From: Desmodus rotundus
Lineage: Eukaryota; Chordata; Mammalia; Chiroptera; Phyllostomidae
Reading direction: 5' to 3'
DNA length: 64,000 nucleotides
NCBI RefSeq assembly: GCF_022682495.2
Contig: NC_071397.1
Coordinates: forward strand, 17,122,739-17,186,738
Of the stretch, positions 12,020 to 23,577 are shown piece after piece. Position numbers and translations under genes: made by a program. How positions within the stretch are numbered: position 1 is the stretch's first letter; each line of letters starts with the position of its first letter. A model generated the notes under the pieces. That model did not search any database and was not told the origin of the DNA. It worked only from the letters and a program-made list of their open reading frames with translations.

Positions 12020-12300
12020 CAGAAGTTTTTAGGGGGGGGTTGGGGGGAGGGCTGGGTGAAAAAGTTGATGGGATTAAGAAGTACTAATTGGTAGTTACAA
12101 AATAGTCAAGGGGATGTATAGTACAACATATATAATATAGTCAATAATATTGTAATAACAAGGTATGGCGCCAGGTGGGTGCTGGGAACATCAAGGGGAT
12201 CAGTCTGTAAAGTATATGCTTGTCTACCACTATGCTGTACACCTGAAACTAATACAAAATAATATCGAAGGTAAACTACAATTGAAAACTAATTTTTAAG
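12020..12300 (+). mobile_element. Old L1 3' UTR
   Basis: The phrases 'ggtagttacaaaatagtca', 'atatagtcaataatattgta' and 'tgtacacctgaaactaata' are hallmark text of an old L1 3' UTR. The element ends in an A-rich stretch and has no open frame. Confidence 0.75.
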
Positions 12301-14739
12301 AAGAATTTGTATGTTCACTCAACACACAGGTGAATGCAAGGAGAATCACATCAAGACATGCTGCCATGACCTAGTACTATCTATGTAGAAATGGAAACTA
12401 ATGCCTAGAAGTGAAGTGCCCCCATAGCCAAAGGCGAAAATAGTGGCACTGTCACAGAGGTCAGGTGGCAGGCTGTGATGACCCACCCTAGGCAACGGCA
12501 GAATTTGGGCAGAATTATTGCCTGTAATAACTTAAGAGGCAGATACTGTACGCAGAAGTACAAAAGTTCTAGAGGAACTGACTAGAAAACAGAATGTTAG
12601 TTCTGCATGTTGGGTGCTGTTGTCTGCATCTGGCAAGGTGATACGAGAAAGAGATGAGTTCAGGAAAGAATAGGCAGGTTAGCAAACAAAACCAAGAGAA
12701 TGAAGGGAGTCCAGAAATTCAGAGCCCTCAAGATTAAAACAACAACAACAACAGTAATTTCTATCCCCCAAAAGCAAAAGACAAGATTGAAAAAGACTTT
12801 GAGGGAGAAATGTCCAGTAAACCCTTTCAACCGAATAAATTCCCTATGGGCAAGAATCAACATGAAGCATCTGATACATCCTTCTGATTGAATAAAAGAA
12901 CTCAGAATAAAGAATTTAGGGTATAGTTCTGGTAAACCACCACTAAATCGAGCCAGAGAGAGAGTTAGAGGAATGCAAGGCAAAGAAATAGAGATATTCT
13001 GGGATTATTCTGGGAATGCCACAAAAGAACCAATTTAGATAAGAAGTTTACTAAATTTTTGCAAGAGCTCTTGAAATTAGTCATGAACCAACCCTCAGTC
13101 CCCTAACTACCTAGGAGCAGGAACTAAGGCACCAAGGAAGGCATATTGCCGACACTGTTACATTTGGGACAAAGAGATTATTGGGGCAAAATTACCTCCC
13201 AGGGGTTGGAGCCAGAGATCCCCAAAAGTCCCCGGGAGTTGGGCCCCTCTCGGATCTGATTCACGAACTTTCCACATGCCCTGGCTACAGAATGCCCACA
13301 GTGTCAGCCAAGCAGGATTTCAAGGTTGCCACAGGTCAAAACTATTGTGCCTCTCCCATTCTTTCTTTTTCCAAATGCAAGTATTTAGTGCTATTTTCCT
13401 GCTTTACTCTACCCTTTCAGACCTTATGTGATGAACTACAGTATACCATTTAGAAATTCTAGACTTTGAGCTACATACACTAGAGGATAGAACTTTTGGC
13501 TGCTCTCCCTCAGGGAGAGGGTGAAGATATTATGTATGCAAGGAGAGTGACCCAAGTACCTGGTGAACAGAAGGGTGGACTATGGTAGACATGGTGATCC
13601 CCAGAATGCTGTTTTTCTCTACTTCCAGGAACCTGGAGAATTACACGTCTTTGCCTCTTTGCTGGATGAGTTGCTTTGGCCAAAGAAAAGTGAAGTATTT
13701 CACTCCTAGGCAGAAAAATCTAAAATCCATTTGTCATTCTCCATGACTGCTCCTCCCCTGCCTGGGGAATTATGGTGACATGAGGGGAAATGATGACATA
13801 GTAAAGGGTATGGGTCTCTGAGTGAGAACCATGAGCAGAGCCTCCCTGCTGCCCTAACTGGACGTGTACACATGGTCGGGAAACAAGCCTTGGTTCTTGT
13901 AAACCACTGCAATTTGGAGCCTGTTACTGCAGCAGATCCTAGTCTAAACTGACTGGTAGAGACCTTACATGATTTCACAAGCTTCTCTGTTTACTTTTAC
14001 TTTTTATCAGAGCTGTGACTTTAAATAGCCAATTAAACAGTGTGGTCCTATAGTTGGCTTGAAGGATATTCTAAAGAATTAAATGCAAAAAATAAACAGA
14101 CTATTATTCACTATCTTATTCAGTAAACCAAAGCTATTTGTATACTTTATTTTAACTCCAGCATTATCTCCAAACAATATTAAAACACTTCCAATTTCCC
14201 TGAACATGTATTTGTGTTAAGGCCAGACCCTTCTGAATAAGGGTTAAGAACATCACGTCAGAATGGCCTCAAAGTGTTATGGTTTTTATTCCCAACCTTC
14301 AAGCCCCTTGCAGCTCTTTTCCCCCTCAAGCACAAATATTCTTTCTCTGCTTAGGCTAGTCAGACCTATTAAATACATAATTTACCTGTCTTTTGAGTCC
14401 CTAGATCATTTAGAAAGTCCACATCCCCTTCCCTTTCAAAGCCCCACCTCTCCGCCCCCAACGAAGAATTTTTTCCTAATGTGGAAACACAACAGCATCT
14501 GTCACCATAAAGCTACAGACCCCCCCAAACTTCACGGCGTCTTTACCCCTCAGCCCCTTTAATGAAAAACGTTATTTCCAGGTTCAGAATCCTTTGCACC
14601 TATTCATTTAGTTTTACCTATTTCAGTCAAATATTCAAACCCATTTTGCACTTGCTATAATCTCCACAGAATCACACTTTGTAGCAATTAGGTCTTTTTT
14701 ATAAAGGTCAACGTGTTTTCACGATGAAAAGATTTTCAA

Positions 14740-14946
14740 GCCCTGACTGGTGTGGCTCATCCTGCAAACCAAAAGGTCACTGGTTCTATTCTGGTCAGGA
14801 CACCTGCCTGAGTTGTGGGCCAGGTCCCCCAGTGGGGACGTGCAAGAGGCAACTGATTGATGTTTCTCTCACACATCAATGTTTCTCTCCCTCTCTCTCT
14901 CTCCCTTCCCCTCTCTAAAAATAAGTAAATAAAATCTTTTTTAAAA
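14740..14946 (+). mobile_element. tRNA-derived SINE (VES-like), plus orientation
   Basis: The head is CCCTGACTGGTGTGGCTCAT, with a B-box-like GGTTCTATTC. The body carries CCCAGTGGGGACGTGC, then a CT-rich run and a final AATAAAATCTTTTTT tail. It has the same structure as the SINE at 562-778 in the opposite orientation. Confidence 0.85.
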
Positions 14947-16069
14947 ATATATTTCCAAGAAAAAATATTACTTTTGGTTTAAAAATTAAAAAGAGATCAT
15001 TATAATGATTATTTGTCAGATGAAAATACTGTATACCAGGGTCTTCCTGTGCTGATGTTTGTAGGATCAGGAGTTACTCAGGGCTTAGGTCACCACAGGA
15101 TGAAAGACACAAAAGTCCTTTCCTTTCTCCATCCCGAACTGCCACCCAGTCTCTCTGCACGAGTGTGCACACATGCGTGGGTCTCAGAGAGTATAATTTC
15201 TGATGAAAAACATTGATAACCTAGGAAAAGAGTCACAGGGGAGAAAGATGAAGGAAGGGCACAGAAGCAAAAGCTGAGAGAGAGTACAAGTAAGGGGTGC
15301 GGGAAAAGACTTAAGAAAGGAGTTTCCCCAGAGTACTGTGTGAGAGTCCTGGGTGGAACAGGGTTGAGGTCACTGGAGAAAGTTCCAGATCAAAGGGAGG
15401 AACCCCTCAATTCTGAATCTATTCTATGGGCCCTTGGAGGCTTTTGCAACAGAGTTTTATCTTTGTTAACCAAGACACTATTTATTAAACTCCCTTGCTG
15501 TACCAATCACTATGTAGGTACTTAACATGGATAAGAAGAAAAATAAAAATACTATGAAAAAAAGAGAAGGAAAATGACCACGATAATTTCCTCTGTCCAC
15601 TAGTGCCATGAACTTTATGTCACTTCTGATTTGGAGAGAATTTACCATGGTTCATTTTGGAAGCACGCAGAGCCTATTTCAGCATACAAACAGAGAGCGA
15701 AATTGCTACATATACAAATAACAGGAACTTGAGTCTTCCCTGGAAAGAAGAGAAATGGAGAGAGATGCCAGTAAGAGACGAAGCTGAGTTGGCAAGGAAA
15801 CTTTTAAGAGTCACGAGCTTAGCATTCAAACTGTTCCCACATCTACACTGTGCTTTAATTTGCTTCCAATATTTCCAGGTCTAAGGGGAAATTCTTTACA
15901 TACAAAACAGTCATAACGTCTACACAGCAGCAAAGTGACGTAGAGAGATGGTAGCAGCCTCAGGAGGGGAGGCAGCAAGAATGAGTCAAGCAAGAATTGG
16001 AAATGAGAAGGCAAGCTCCGTCCCCGACCCTGGCCATGCAGGGGCGCCTTCCCGCTCAGTGTGATCCTG

Positions 16070-16225
16070 GGACCAGCAGCATCTAGCTTGCTAGCACCTG
16101 GGAGCTTGCTCAAGTTGTAGGATCTCAGGCCGGCCCTAAACCTGTTGAATCAGACTGCATATTCACAAGATCCTTAAGTGACCCTATCACACAAAAGTCT
16201 GGGATGCACTGCTTTAGGGAACATA
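16070..16225 (+). mobile_element. MER5-type hAT (Charlie) fossil
   Basis: The text 'agcatctag...cacctgggagcttg', 'tgttgaatcagac' and 'gggatgcactgcttta' follow the MER5A consensus from memory. A second partial copy lies in MCM3 intron 12 at about 34090-34195 ('caggtgattctgatg'). Confidence 0.55.
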
Positions 16226-18713
16226 AAAGAAAGGGCCAGATTTCCTATAAAATTACAGTGGGGCTCACTAGATGCATTACATTTTGTGAAACTGAGGAGT
16301 TGAGAGTCAAGTATCCCTAAAAGTGATTGGGATGAGCAGACGGGAGCCTGAAGTCTTACAGCTGCACTCCCTCATAGCTGAGAACCATACCTCTTCCACT
16401 CTGGAGGGTTCCTTGACAAGAGCAGGGGCGAGGGGAACAATAGGAAAGTGAGGTTGTTTCCACGTGGAAATCGAGCAGCAGCTGGTCTGGGTTGGCCTGA
16501 CCGAGCTACCCACAGGCTAGCAGCAGGCAACTCAAGGGTTCGTGTAGGCTTTCACTTACTCAGCAGCCAAGCTGATTTCCTGCATCAGGTGGATGGAATT
16601 AGTCAACGAGTTACGGAGCGCGGATGCCTGGGGAAAGCCCATGTGAGCGTCTGTCAAACCCGGTCGAATTTCCCTGGCTTCCTCCTACCAAAAACTCTCT
16701 TGAGTTTGTTTCCACCAGGTCATCCAGGAACTAGTGATCAGCAACAATTGCTCCTGGGCCGTCACCACAGAGCAAAGGTCTAGGGGTGGTGAGCTGGGGT
16801 GGCCAGTCTAGCCCCAGATAGGTGACCTCGCACTCCATTTTTTGCCTCTAGATCAAATAACCAATTTCTTAGACACTGGCCCAAATCTAACGCATAGCCC
16901 CAGCCTCAATTATTAAAGAAAATCAGCATCCCAAACCTTTCACGTGAACTCATTTTTCAGCTTCTGCTCCACAAAATGTGTTGTGTTTCTGAGCTCTCGC
17001 CATCTCGGAGCCAGTTCCTTTTTCCTAGAATGACCGTTTCAGTTCTCGCTCCTCAATTAGGTGCCACCCAAAGACCTGGCCTCTTCCTTAAAACCCATCT
17101 CCTCTGACCTGCAATGCACCCGTGTCTTCCCCTCTTCTGAACTCCCCACTAACTCTCACCGCATTTTGTTTAGCAGTTACTTTTCTTCTGTCCACTTGAA
17201 TGACTATGTGTGTGCTTTTGCTTTTTTCGCTTTCAAGGGTGTATTCCGAATCTGCTCTTAGACAACTGTGACTTCTCTTTGTTTGGTTTTTATGTTCCCC
17301 CAACTCCCACACCCGCAGCAAATTATTCTACCCATAGCTAGTGCTCAGGGAATATTCACTTAATTTGGCTTAATTTGATATTGATCCTAGTTAATTTCTT
17401 CTTCTGCCTGGTTTTTTTTGCTAATAAGGGGATCAGAGTATGGCACCACAAAATATGTCATTTGGGCATAAGGGTGATTTTAAGCTGAAGGCAATGAGAA
17501 ACAGCAGACTCAGGAAAGGCTGCCCTCCCCCTGTCTAAAAGCAGGGCATGAATTTCCCTTTGTAAAGGTCCCCCTCTCTTCTATTAGAAAGAGGGTGGTG
17601 ACTCTTAATCACAGGAGAGGGAGACAACTCATCATTGGAGTGGGCACCAGCTTGAGTCTGCATAACAAACCTTGTTAAATAACCCTTAGCTTTTGTTAGT
17701 TTCCCCCATATATTTCCTTTCCTGCGATTTACCTCTGCTGGACCTCCAAAGCCCTCTCCTTCCCCAGTCTCGTTAACTCTCAGTGCATGTGGGGGCGCGC
17801 AGGGCGGGGAGGACCAGAAGGAGAGCACTGAGACAGCCACTCGTCTGAGAAATGTGTCACTTTCACTCCTGCAGGGAACTGACTCAGAGCGATAAATCTC
17901 GGGTTCTCCTTATTTTCACAGAAACACTGTAGAATAACAGGATGAAATGGATTTCCTGTGAGGGACAGTTCTTCGCAGAGGCAAGGAATTGAGGATGTAT
18001 GGAGAAGGGTGGAGGAGAAGAAAATAAAGAGAAAGAAGAGAAGGGATATGGGAAGGAAAAGGGGAACCTGGGGCAGCAAAGAGAGGTGTGCCCCACTTAT
18101 CAGGGCTCATTACACACTCTCTCCACTGCAACTCACCAGGGGGAGATCACAGGAAGGTGGTCGGGAAGAGACATCAAGGGGTAAAAGGACCCTGAGAGGT
18201 TCATGGCTAGGCGTGCAGAGCCCAGCACTTAGACAAAGCTTCCTATGGAGTGCACACATTTATGTCCATGACGCAGGTTTTGTGCTGAGCAAGTCACCCA
18301 GGAGAATGTCCCTACGATCTCTTTTATCCCATGACACCTCTCACATCCGACAGGTCCAGAGCACCTCCTCACCTAGCACCCAACTTACCCATTAAGTAGG
18401 GTAGACTTCTCTTCCCCTTTGCTTCATCATAGATTCCAGGAGCTGCACAGGTCTTTAGAGATCAATTGGTTCAGCCCTCCCAGCTGATGATGAAGGTTGG
18501 ATGGCTTTCCTACAGGCAGCCCCCGGGGGAGGAGCCCAGCCTGGACCCAGGCCTTTTGACTCTCTCTAGTCTCCATCTGCACACAAAGAGGTCCCTCTCT
18601 CCAAGTCTTCCAAGGCCATTTTTTTTATTTAAACATGTGCTGCCAAGGGAGGAAAATTATTGTATTAATAGCCTTACATTGTAGATCGAGCCATATGACT
18701 CACAAAGCATTTT

Positions 18714-21239
18714 CATAAACATTATTTTTAATTATATTCTATTGATTATTAATTATTGGCTATTACAGTTGTCCTGATTTTTCTCCCTTTGCCCTCCTCC
18801 ACCCAGCACCACCCACTCCCTCAGGCAATCTCCACACCATTTTTCATGTCCATGGGCCATGCGTGTAAGTTCTTTGGCTACTCCATTTCCTGTACTGTAC
18901 TTTATATTCTGACAGCTATTCTGTAACTGCCTATTTGTACTCCTTAATCCCCTCACCTCTTGACTGATTTTCCCACACTCCCTCCCATCTGGCACCCATC
19001 AAAACCCTCTCTGTATCCATGATTCTGTCTCTGCTTTTCTTGTTTGTTTAGTTGGTTTTTCAGATTCAATTGCTGATGGATTTATATTTTTTGCCATTTT
19101 ATAGTTCATAGTTTTGACCTTCTTTTTCTTAAATAAGTCCCTTTTACATTTCATATAATAATGGTTTGGTGATGATGAACTCCTTTAGTTTTTCTTGTCT
19201 GGGAAGCTCTTTACCTGCCCTTTGATTCTAAATGATAGCTTTGCTGGGTAGAGCAATCTTGGCTGTAGGTCCCTGCTTTTCATGACTTTGAATATTTCTT
19301 GCCAGTCGCTTCTAGCCTGCAGTCTCTTTTGAAAAATCAGTTGACAGTCTTATAGGAACTCCTCTGTAGATAACTAACTTCTTCTCCATTATCTTTAATC
19401 TTTGGCATTTTATTTATGATGTGTCTGGGAGTGGGTCCCTTTGCATCCATCTTGTTTGGGACTCTCTGTGCTTCCTGGACTTGCATGTCCATTTCCTTCA
19501 CCAAATTAGAGAAGTTTTCTTTCATTGTTTTTTTTCAAATGGATTTCTGATTTCTTGCTCCCTCTCTTCTCCTTCTGGCACCCCTATGATGAGAATGTTG
19601 AACCTCTTGAGGTTGTCGCAGAGGCTACTTACAACTATCCTTATTTTTGTGGATTCTTTTTTCTTCTTATTGTCCTGATTGGTTGTTTTTTGCTTCCCTA
19701 TACTCCATATCATTGATTTGAATCTCAGCTTCATCGACCTTAGTGTATATTGTTCTTTGTTTCAATTATTGTATCCTTAGTTTCTGCCTGGGTCTTTTTT
19801 ATGTTGTTGAGGTCCTCACTAACTTCCTGGAGCGTCCTTATAACCAGGGTTTTAAAACTGCATCTAATAGATGGCTTATCTCCATTTCCTTTAGCTTTTC
19901 TCTGGAGTTTTAATCTGTCCTTTCATTTGACCCATATTTCTTTGTCTTCTTGTTTTGGCACCCTGTGTTTGTTTCTATGTATTAGGTAGAGCTGCTTTGA
20001 CTCTGTATCTTGGTAGTGTGGCCTAATGTAGTAGGTGTCCTGTAGGGTCCAGTGGCACAGCCTCCCCTTTCAACCAAGCTGGGTGTTAGAGGTGCACCAT
20101 TTGTGTGGGCTGAGTACACCCTCCTGTTGTAGTTGAGCCTTGGTGGCTATTGGCAGATCAATGAGAGGGATTTAACTAAGCCAGTAGGGTGCAAGAATTG
20201 GCTGTGACCACCGACCACCAATCTCCACCCTCTGTTGAGGATCAGCTGCGCAGGGACAGGGTGGTGGTGCTCCAACGTGGCCTGAAGCTGTCCACTGGGC
20301 ACATCAGCCCTGGGGTCTCCCAGGAGGTGCAGGCCAAGGTCAGCCCCCATGTGTTTTGCCCAGGGTCACCTTGCATGAGCTATAAAGCAATCTGAGATGG
20401 CTGCTACTTGTGCTGGGCTTGGAGATTCCCAAGCAAAGCCAAACTCTGAATCCAGGCTGGCTGCTTCTTGTGCAGGGCCTTGGGCTCACTGGGGCCAGCT
20501 GTTGCTCATTTGATAGGATTTAGGAAGTTTTGAACCATGAGTTAAGACCAGCCATTCATCTGGGAAAGCAGCCTGGGTGGGCTGATAAATTGGATGAGGC
20601 AATCTCTAGGGATCTCCAAGGCAGGTCAAACAGTGTTAGCCAGGTTGATGGAGTTTCAGATATGGCATGTTTGCCAGCTGTGTGGGGAGAGGGTTTAGAA
20701 AAGGGACAATGGTGAGTGCCTTGATGCCAGACACTTCCAGTTTCTCCATGTGTACCACTGGTGACTTTCAAGCTGCTACCCCAGTGCTGGAGCTCAGAGG
20801 GAGTGGGTCTGAGTAGGTGAGTCTGTGTGTGGGTTAAGAGGAACTGGGTGGGGCTCCAGAAGTTTCTTCCACTGACAACCCTCAAAGGTTTTTGCAGCCA
20901 GAAGTTGTGGGGACTTATCTTCCTGACACTAGAACCCTGGGCTGGGGAGCCTGGCACGGGGCTGTGACTCCTCGCCTTCGAGATAGCCCTCCCGAATTTT
21001 CATTCACCACACATGGGTGAGGGAGCAGGCTCTTCTGTGTCTGCATCCCTCCCACCAGTCTGGGTGGATGTGGTTTCTTTAATTCTGTAGTTGTCAGACT
21101 TCCATTCAAGGAAGTCTGATTTCTGACAGTTCTGAGTGATGGCTGTTCTATATTTTAGCTGTAATTTTGATGTGGTTGTACAAAGAGGCGAGTCATGTCT
21201 GCCTCTGCCGCCATCTTGACTGGAAGTGCATAGACATTA
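18714..21239 (-). mobile_element. Near full-length HAL1-like (half-L1) element with target-site duplication
   Basis: On the minus strand it starts at 21228 with CACTTCCAGTCAAGATGGCGGC, an L1-type 5' end, and passes through a long 5' UTR. An ORF1-like region with ORF1p signatures follows: ILIIGVPEGEE, then KENFSNLVKEMDMQVQEAQR, then a PRHII-like stretch. After ORF1 there are only about 400 nt before the 3' tail at about 18725, so no ORF2 follows. The flanks CATAAACATTA (18714-18724) and CATAGACATTA (21229-21239) form an 11-bp duplication with one mismatch. ORF1 is broken: the two readable pieces, 19522-19734 and 19337-19525, lie in different frames next to a T homopolymer, and the C-terminal part has stops. 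Confidence 0.75.
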
Positions 21240-21420
21240 CTGTTTATGGTTCTCACGACAGTCCCATGAGAAAAAGATGATCAATCTCCCCATTCCACAG
21301 ATGAAGAAATTGAAACTTAGAGACTGCATGGAAACTCTACAGAGCGACACAGCTAGTAAACAGCAGAGCTGAAATTCAAACCCACGGCGTTGGACCCCAA
21401 GCCCAGAGAAGGAGAAGTAA
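21240..21420 (-). repeat. MIR fragment beside the HAL1-like insertion
   Basis: The text 'cattccacagatgaagaaattgaaact' and 'cacagctagtaaacagcagagctgaaattcaaaccca' is MIR read in reverse. It continues directly from the right-hand target-site duplication, so it was probably part of the pre-insertion locus. Confidence 0.6.
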
Positions 21421-21939
21421 CTTTCCCCAGAGGCAGGCTGGAGAATTTGGAAATGAAGATGCCCCGGGCGAGGTGGCCAGGTGGCAGCTGTCAGAGGGTC
21501 GGACTTACCGAGTGAGCAACACGTTCTAAGTGGTGTGTGCACTGGGGCCGGGACACCGGACTGACTCTGCCCGTGTTCTGAAGACCATGGAAAATGAAAC
21601 CAGTCTTTTTTTCATTCTGAAGACTTTTTAGCCTTTTCACATTATTTATACACATGTATCTATGTATTAACAAGGTAAATGGAGACAAGATCCAGCCAGA
21701 TGGTTTTTGATGTCAGCTCATAAAATGTCTTACTCTGCCAATTTCTCACCTCCAGCTCTCAGAGATTACAGTGGTGGAAAGTTGTCTGTTCTGCCCGTGC
21801 TATGTTTACCACAGGAAGAATTTTTAAACCACTCCCGTAACTCTGCAGGTACTAGTGAAGGTACTGTGTGAGAAGGATGTGGTGTGAGATCTTAAATATA
21901 AAGTTAAAATTTAACCAGACTAAATCTGGCAATTTTAAA

Positions 21940-22310
21940 AAGAGTTGGCGATAGAGATGATATCAAGTGTTAGCAAGGATGTAGGACAGAGGGCAGAGGG
22001 CACCTTTTACATATACATGTGGGAATATAATTTGGTAATTTGGTGAAATACATCTGAAACATGAATAACGTTCATACTTTTGGTCTAGCAGTTACACTTC
22101 TAGGAAATTACCCCAAGAAAATAGGCAAATGCCAATTATATACCCATACACACAAATGTTTCTGGGAAAATAAACCAAGGTATGTTTTCTGGTTACCGTC
22201 CTATAGGTGTTTCTATTTACTTCTTATGGTTGTTTTCTAGTGTTTCTCTAATGAAAAGATACTGTTGTATAATAGGAAAAACTTACATTTGAATTGTTTT
22301 TAATTTTAAA
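21940..22310 (+). mobile_element. Old L1 fragment
   Basis: The text resembles the L1 ORF2 end and 3' region: 'gtgttagcaaggatgt', 'ctagcagttacacttctagg'. It is heavily diverged with no frame. Confidence 0.45.
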
Positions 22311-23336
22311 AACTTAAACAGTTTTCAGGGGGGTGGTGTCCTGGTAACTATGATGCCCACCACAGCACACATTTTGTGGGAAGGCAAGAAATAGCAAATA
22401 CCAGTTATTGCCAAGTAAGCTTCTTGGCCTTTATCGCTGAGATTCTGCAGAGAGCATTACACACTGCGGAAGGTCTTTGATTTCATCTCTGCACACTGAC
22501 AACCACAGACCTTATCGCCCCAGGATTACTCATAGATGTAGGTCTGACCAGCTCGGCTCCCCAAACAATCTCAGCACTTCGAAGTACTAAAAGGGAACAG
22601 CAGAGTATGGTGGTTAGAACAGGGCAGTTAAGAATAAAGATAGCCCCGAGTTTGAATCTGGAGTCCACCCTGACTAGCTATGAGACCCCAGGCAAATGAT
22701 CTAACCTGAGCCTACTTCCTCTTCTATAAAATTGGGAAGATAAAATCCCCCTCATAAAACTACAGGAAAGATTCAATGACATCATTTATATGATGCTTAG
22801 GACTTAAATGCTAGCAAGTAGCAGGACCACACCTGCTCAACTGTCCAATCACCAGGTGCATGAAATTGTTTCAGGAAGTCAGTTTGCTTGGGAGCTCGGG
22901 ACCTTTATATGACATCCCTATGTTCACTCTGATCTGTCTGGTTTCTTATTGTCCATTAGAGTGAAATGCGACATGTGAATGCTTGCATTTCTTCTGCAGA
23001 ATGGATTGTCAGAATTCTGACTTGGAGTTCAGAGTTTCAGAAACATTCTGAGTCCCTAAAGCCCTACACAGGACTGTTCATTAATCTCAGTCTCAAATGC
23101 CTGACCTGTAACTTGCTGATAAAATGGCCATATTGTGTAGTGTGACCCTTAAACACTTTTAAAACGGGTTTTAGGATTTACCAAAAATATTCATACAGTA
23201 GACACATTAGGGTGGGAAGATAGTGTCGGTCTCTATTTCCTAAACAGTCCACGTCATGTTTTATTAGACAGAGCAATACTTTAAAAACAGAACCTGTGCA
23301 CACAGTCAAATCCAACTTAGGCTGTTTTTGGATGTA

Positions 23337-23464
23337 CAGGGTGGGGCCAAAGTAGGTTTACAATCGTTCATATGGAAAGTAACACAATACTTAATAAATA
23401 ATGAAACAAGAGTACACTCTGTTTCATATACTCACAACTGTAAACCTACTTGTGCCCCACTTCG
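23337..23464. mobile_element. Mariner-type MITE
   Basis: Terminal inverted repeats CAGGGTGGGGCCAAAGTAGG and the near-reverse complement CCTACTTGTGCCCCACTTCG are flanked by TA on both sides (23335-23336, 23465-23466), the Tc1/mariner target duplication. The interior is AT-rich and non-coding. It would fold into a long hairpin. Confidence 0.75.
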
Positions 23465-23521
23465 TATTAAGTCTTTATCACAGCTCATTCAGGGCTTCAT
23501 CCACTTAAATGGCTAGAATAG

Positions 23522-23522
<1 letters not shown>

Positions 23523-23575
<53 letters not shown>
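23523..23575. repeat. (CA)n microsatellite
   Basis: About 26 uninterrupted CA units lie 57 bp beyond the mariner MITE. Confidence 0.98.

Positions 23576-23577
<2 letters not shown>

Larger units (their letters stand above)
9200..18700. other. Intergenic stretch upstream of IL17F
   Basis: There is no supportable gene here. Visible content is an L2/MIR end near 9845-9920, an old L1 3' end at 12020-12300, a CAA run near 12738, old repeat DNA at about 13600-13960, a SINE at 14740, a MER5-type fossil near 16070-16225 and an L2 fragment near 17040-17340. The remainder is unremarkable. Enhancers cannot be judged from one sequence. Confidence 0.6.

Noticed and set aside
20556..20957. 133-aa minus-strand open frame
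   Set aside because: It falls in the 5' UTR region of the HAL1-like element. It resembles no protein.
23523..23575. CRISPR-like or functional tandem array
   Set aside because: It is a plain CA dinucleotide microsatellite without spacers.
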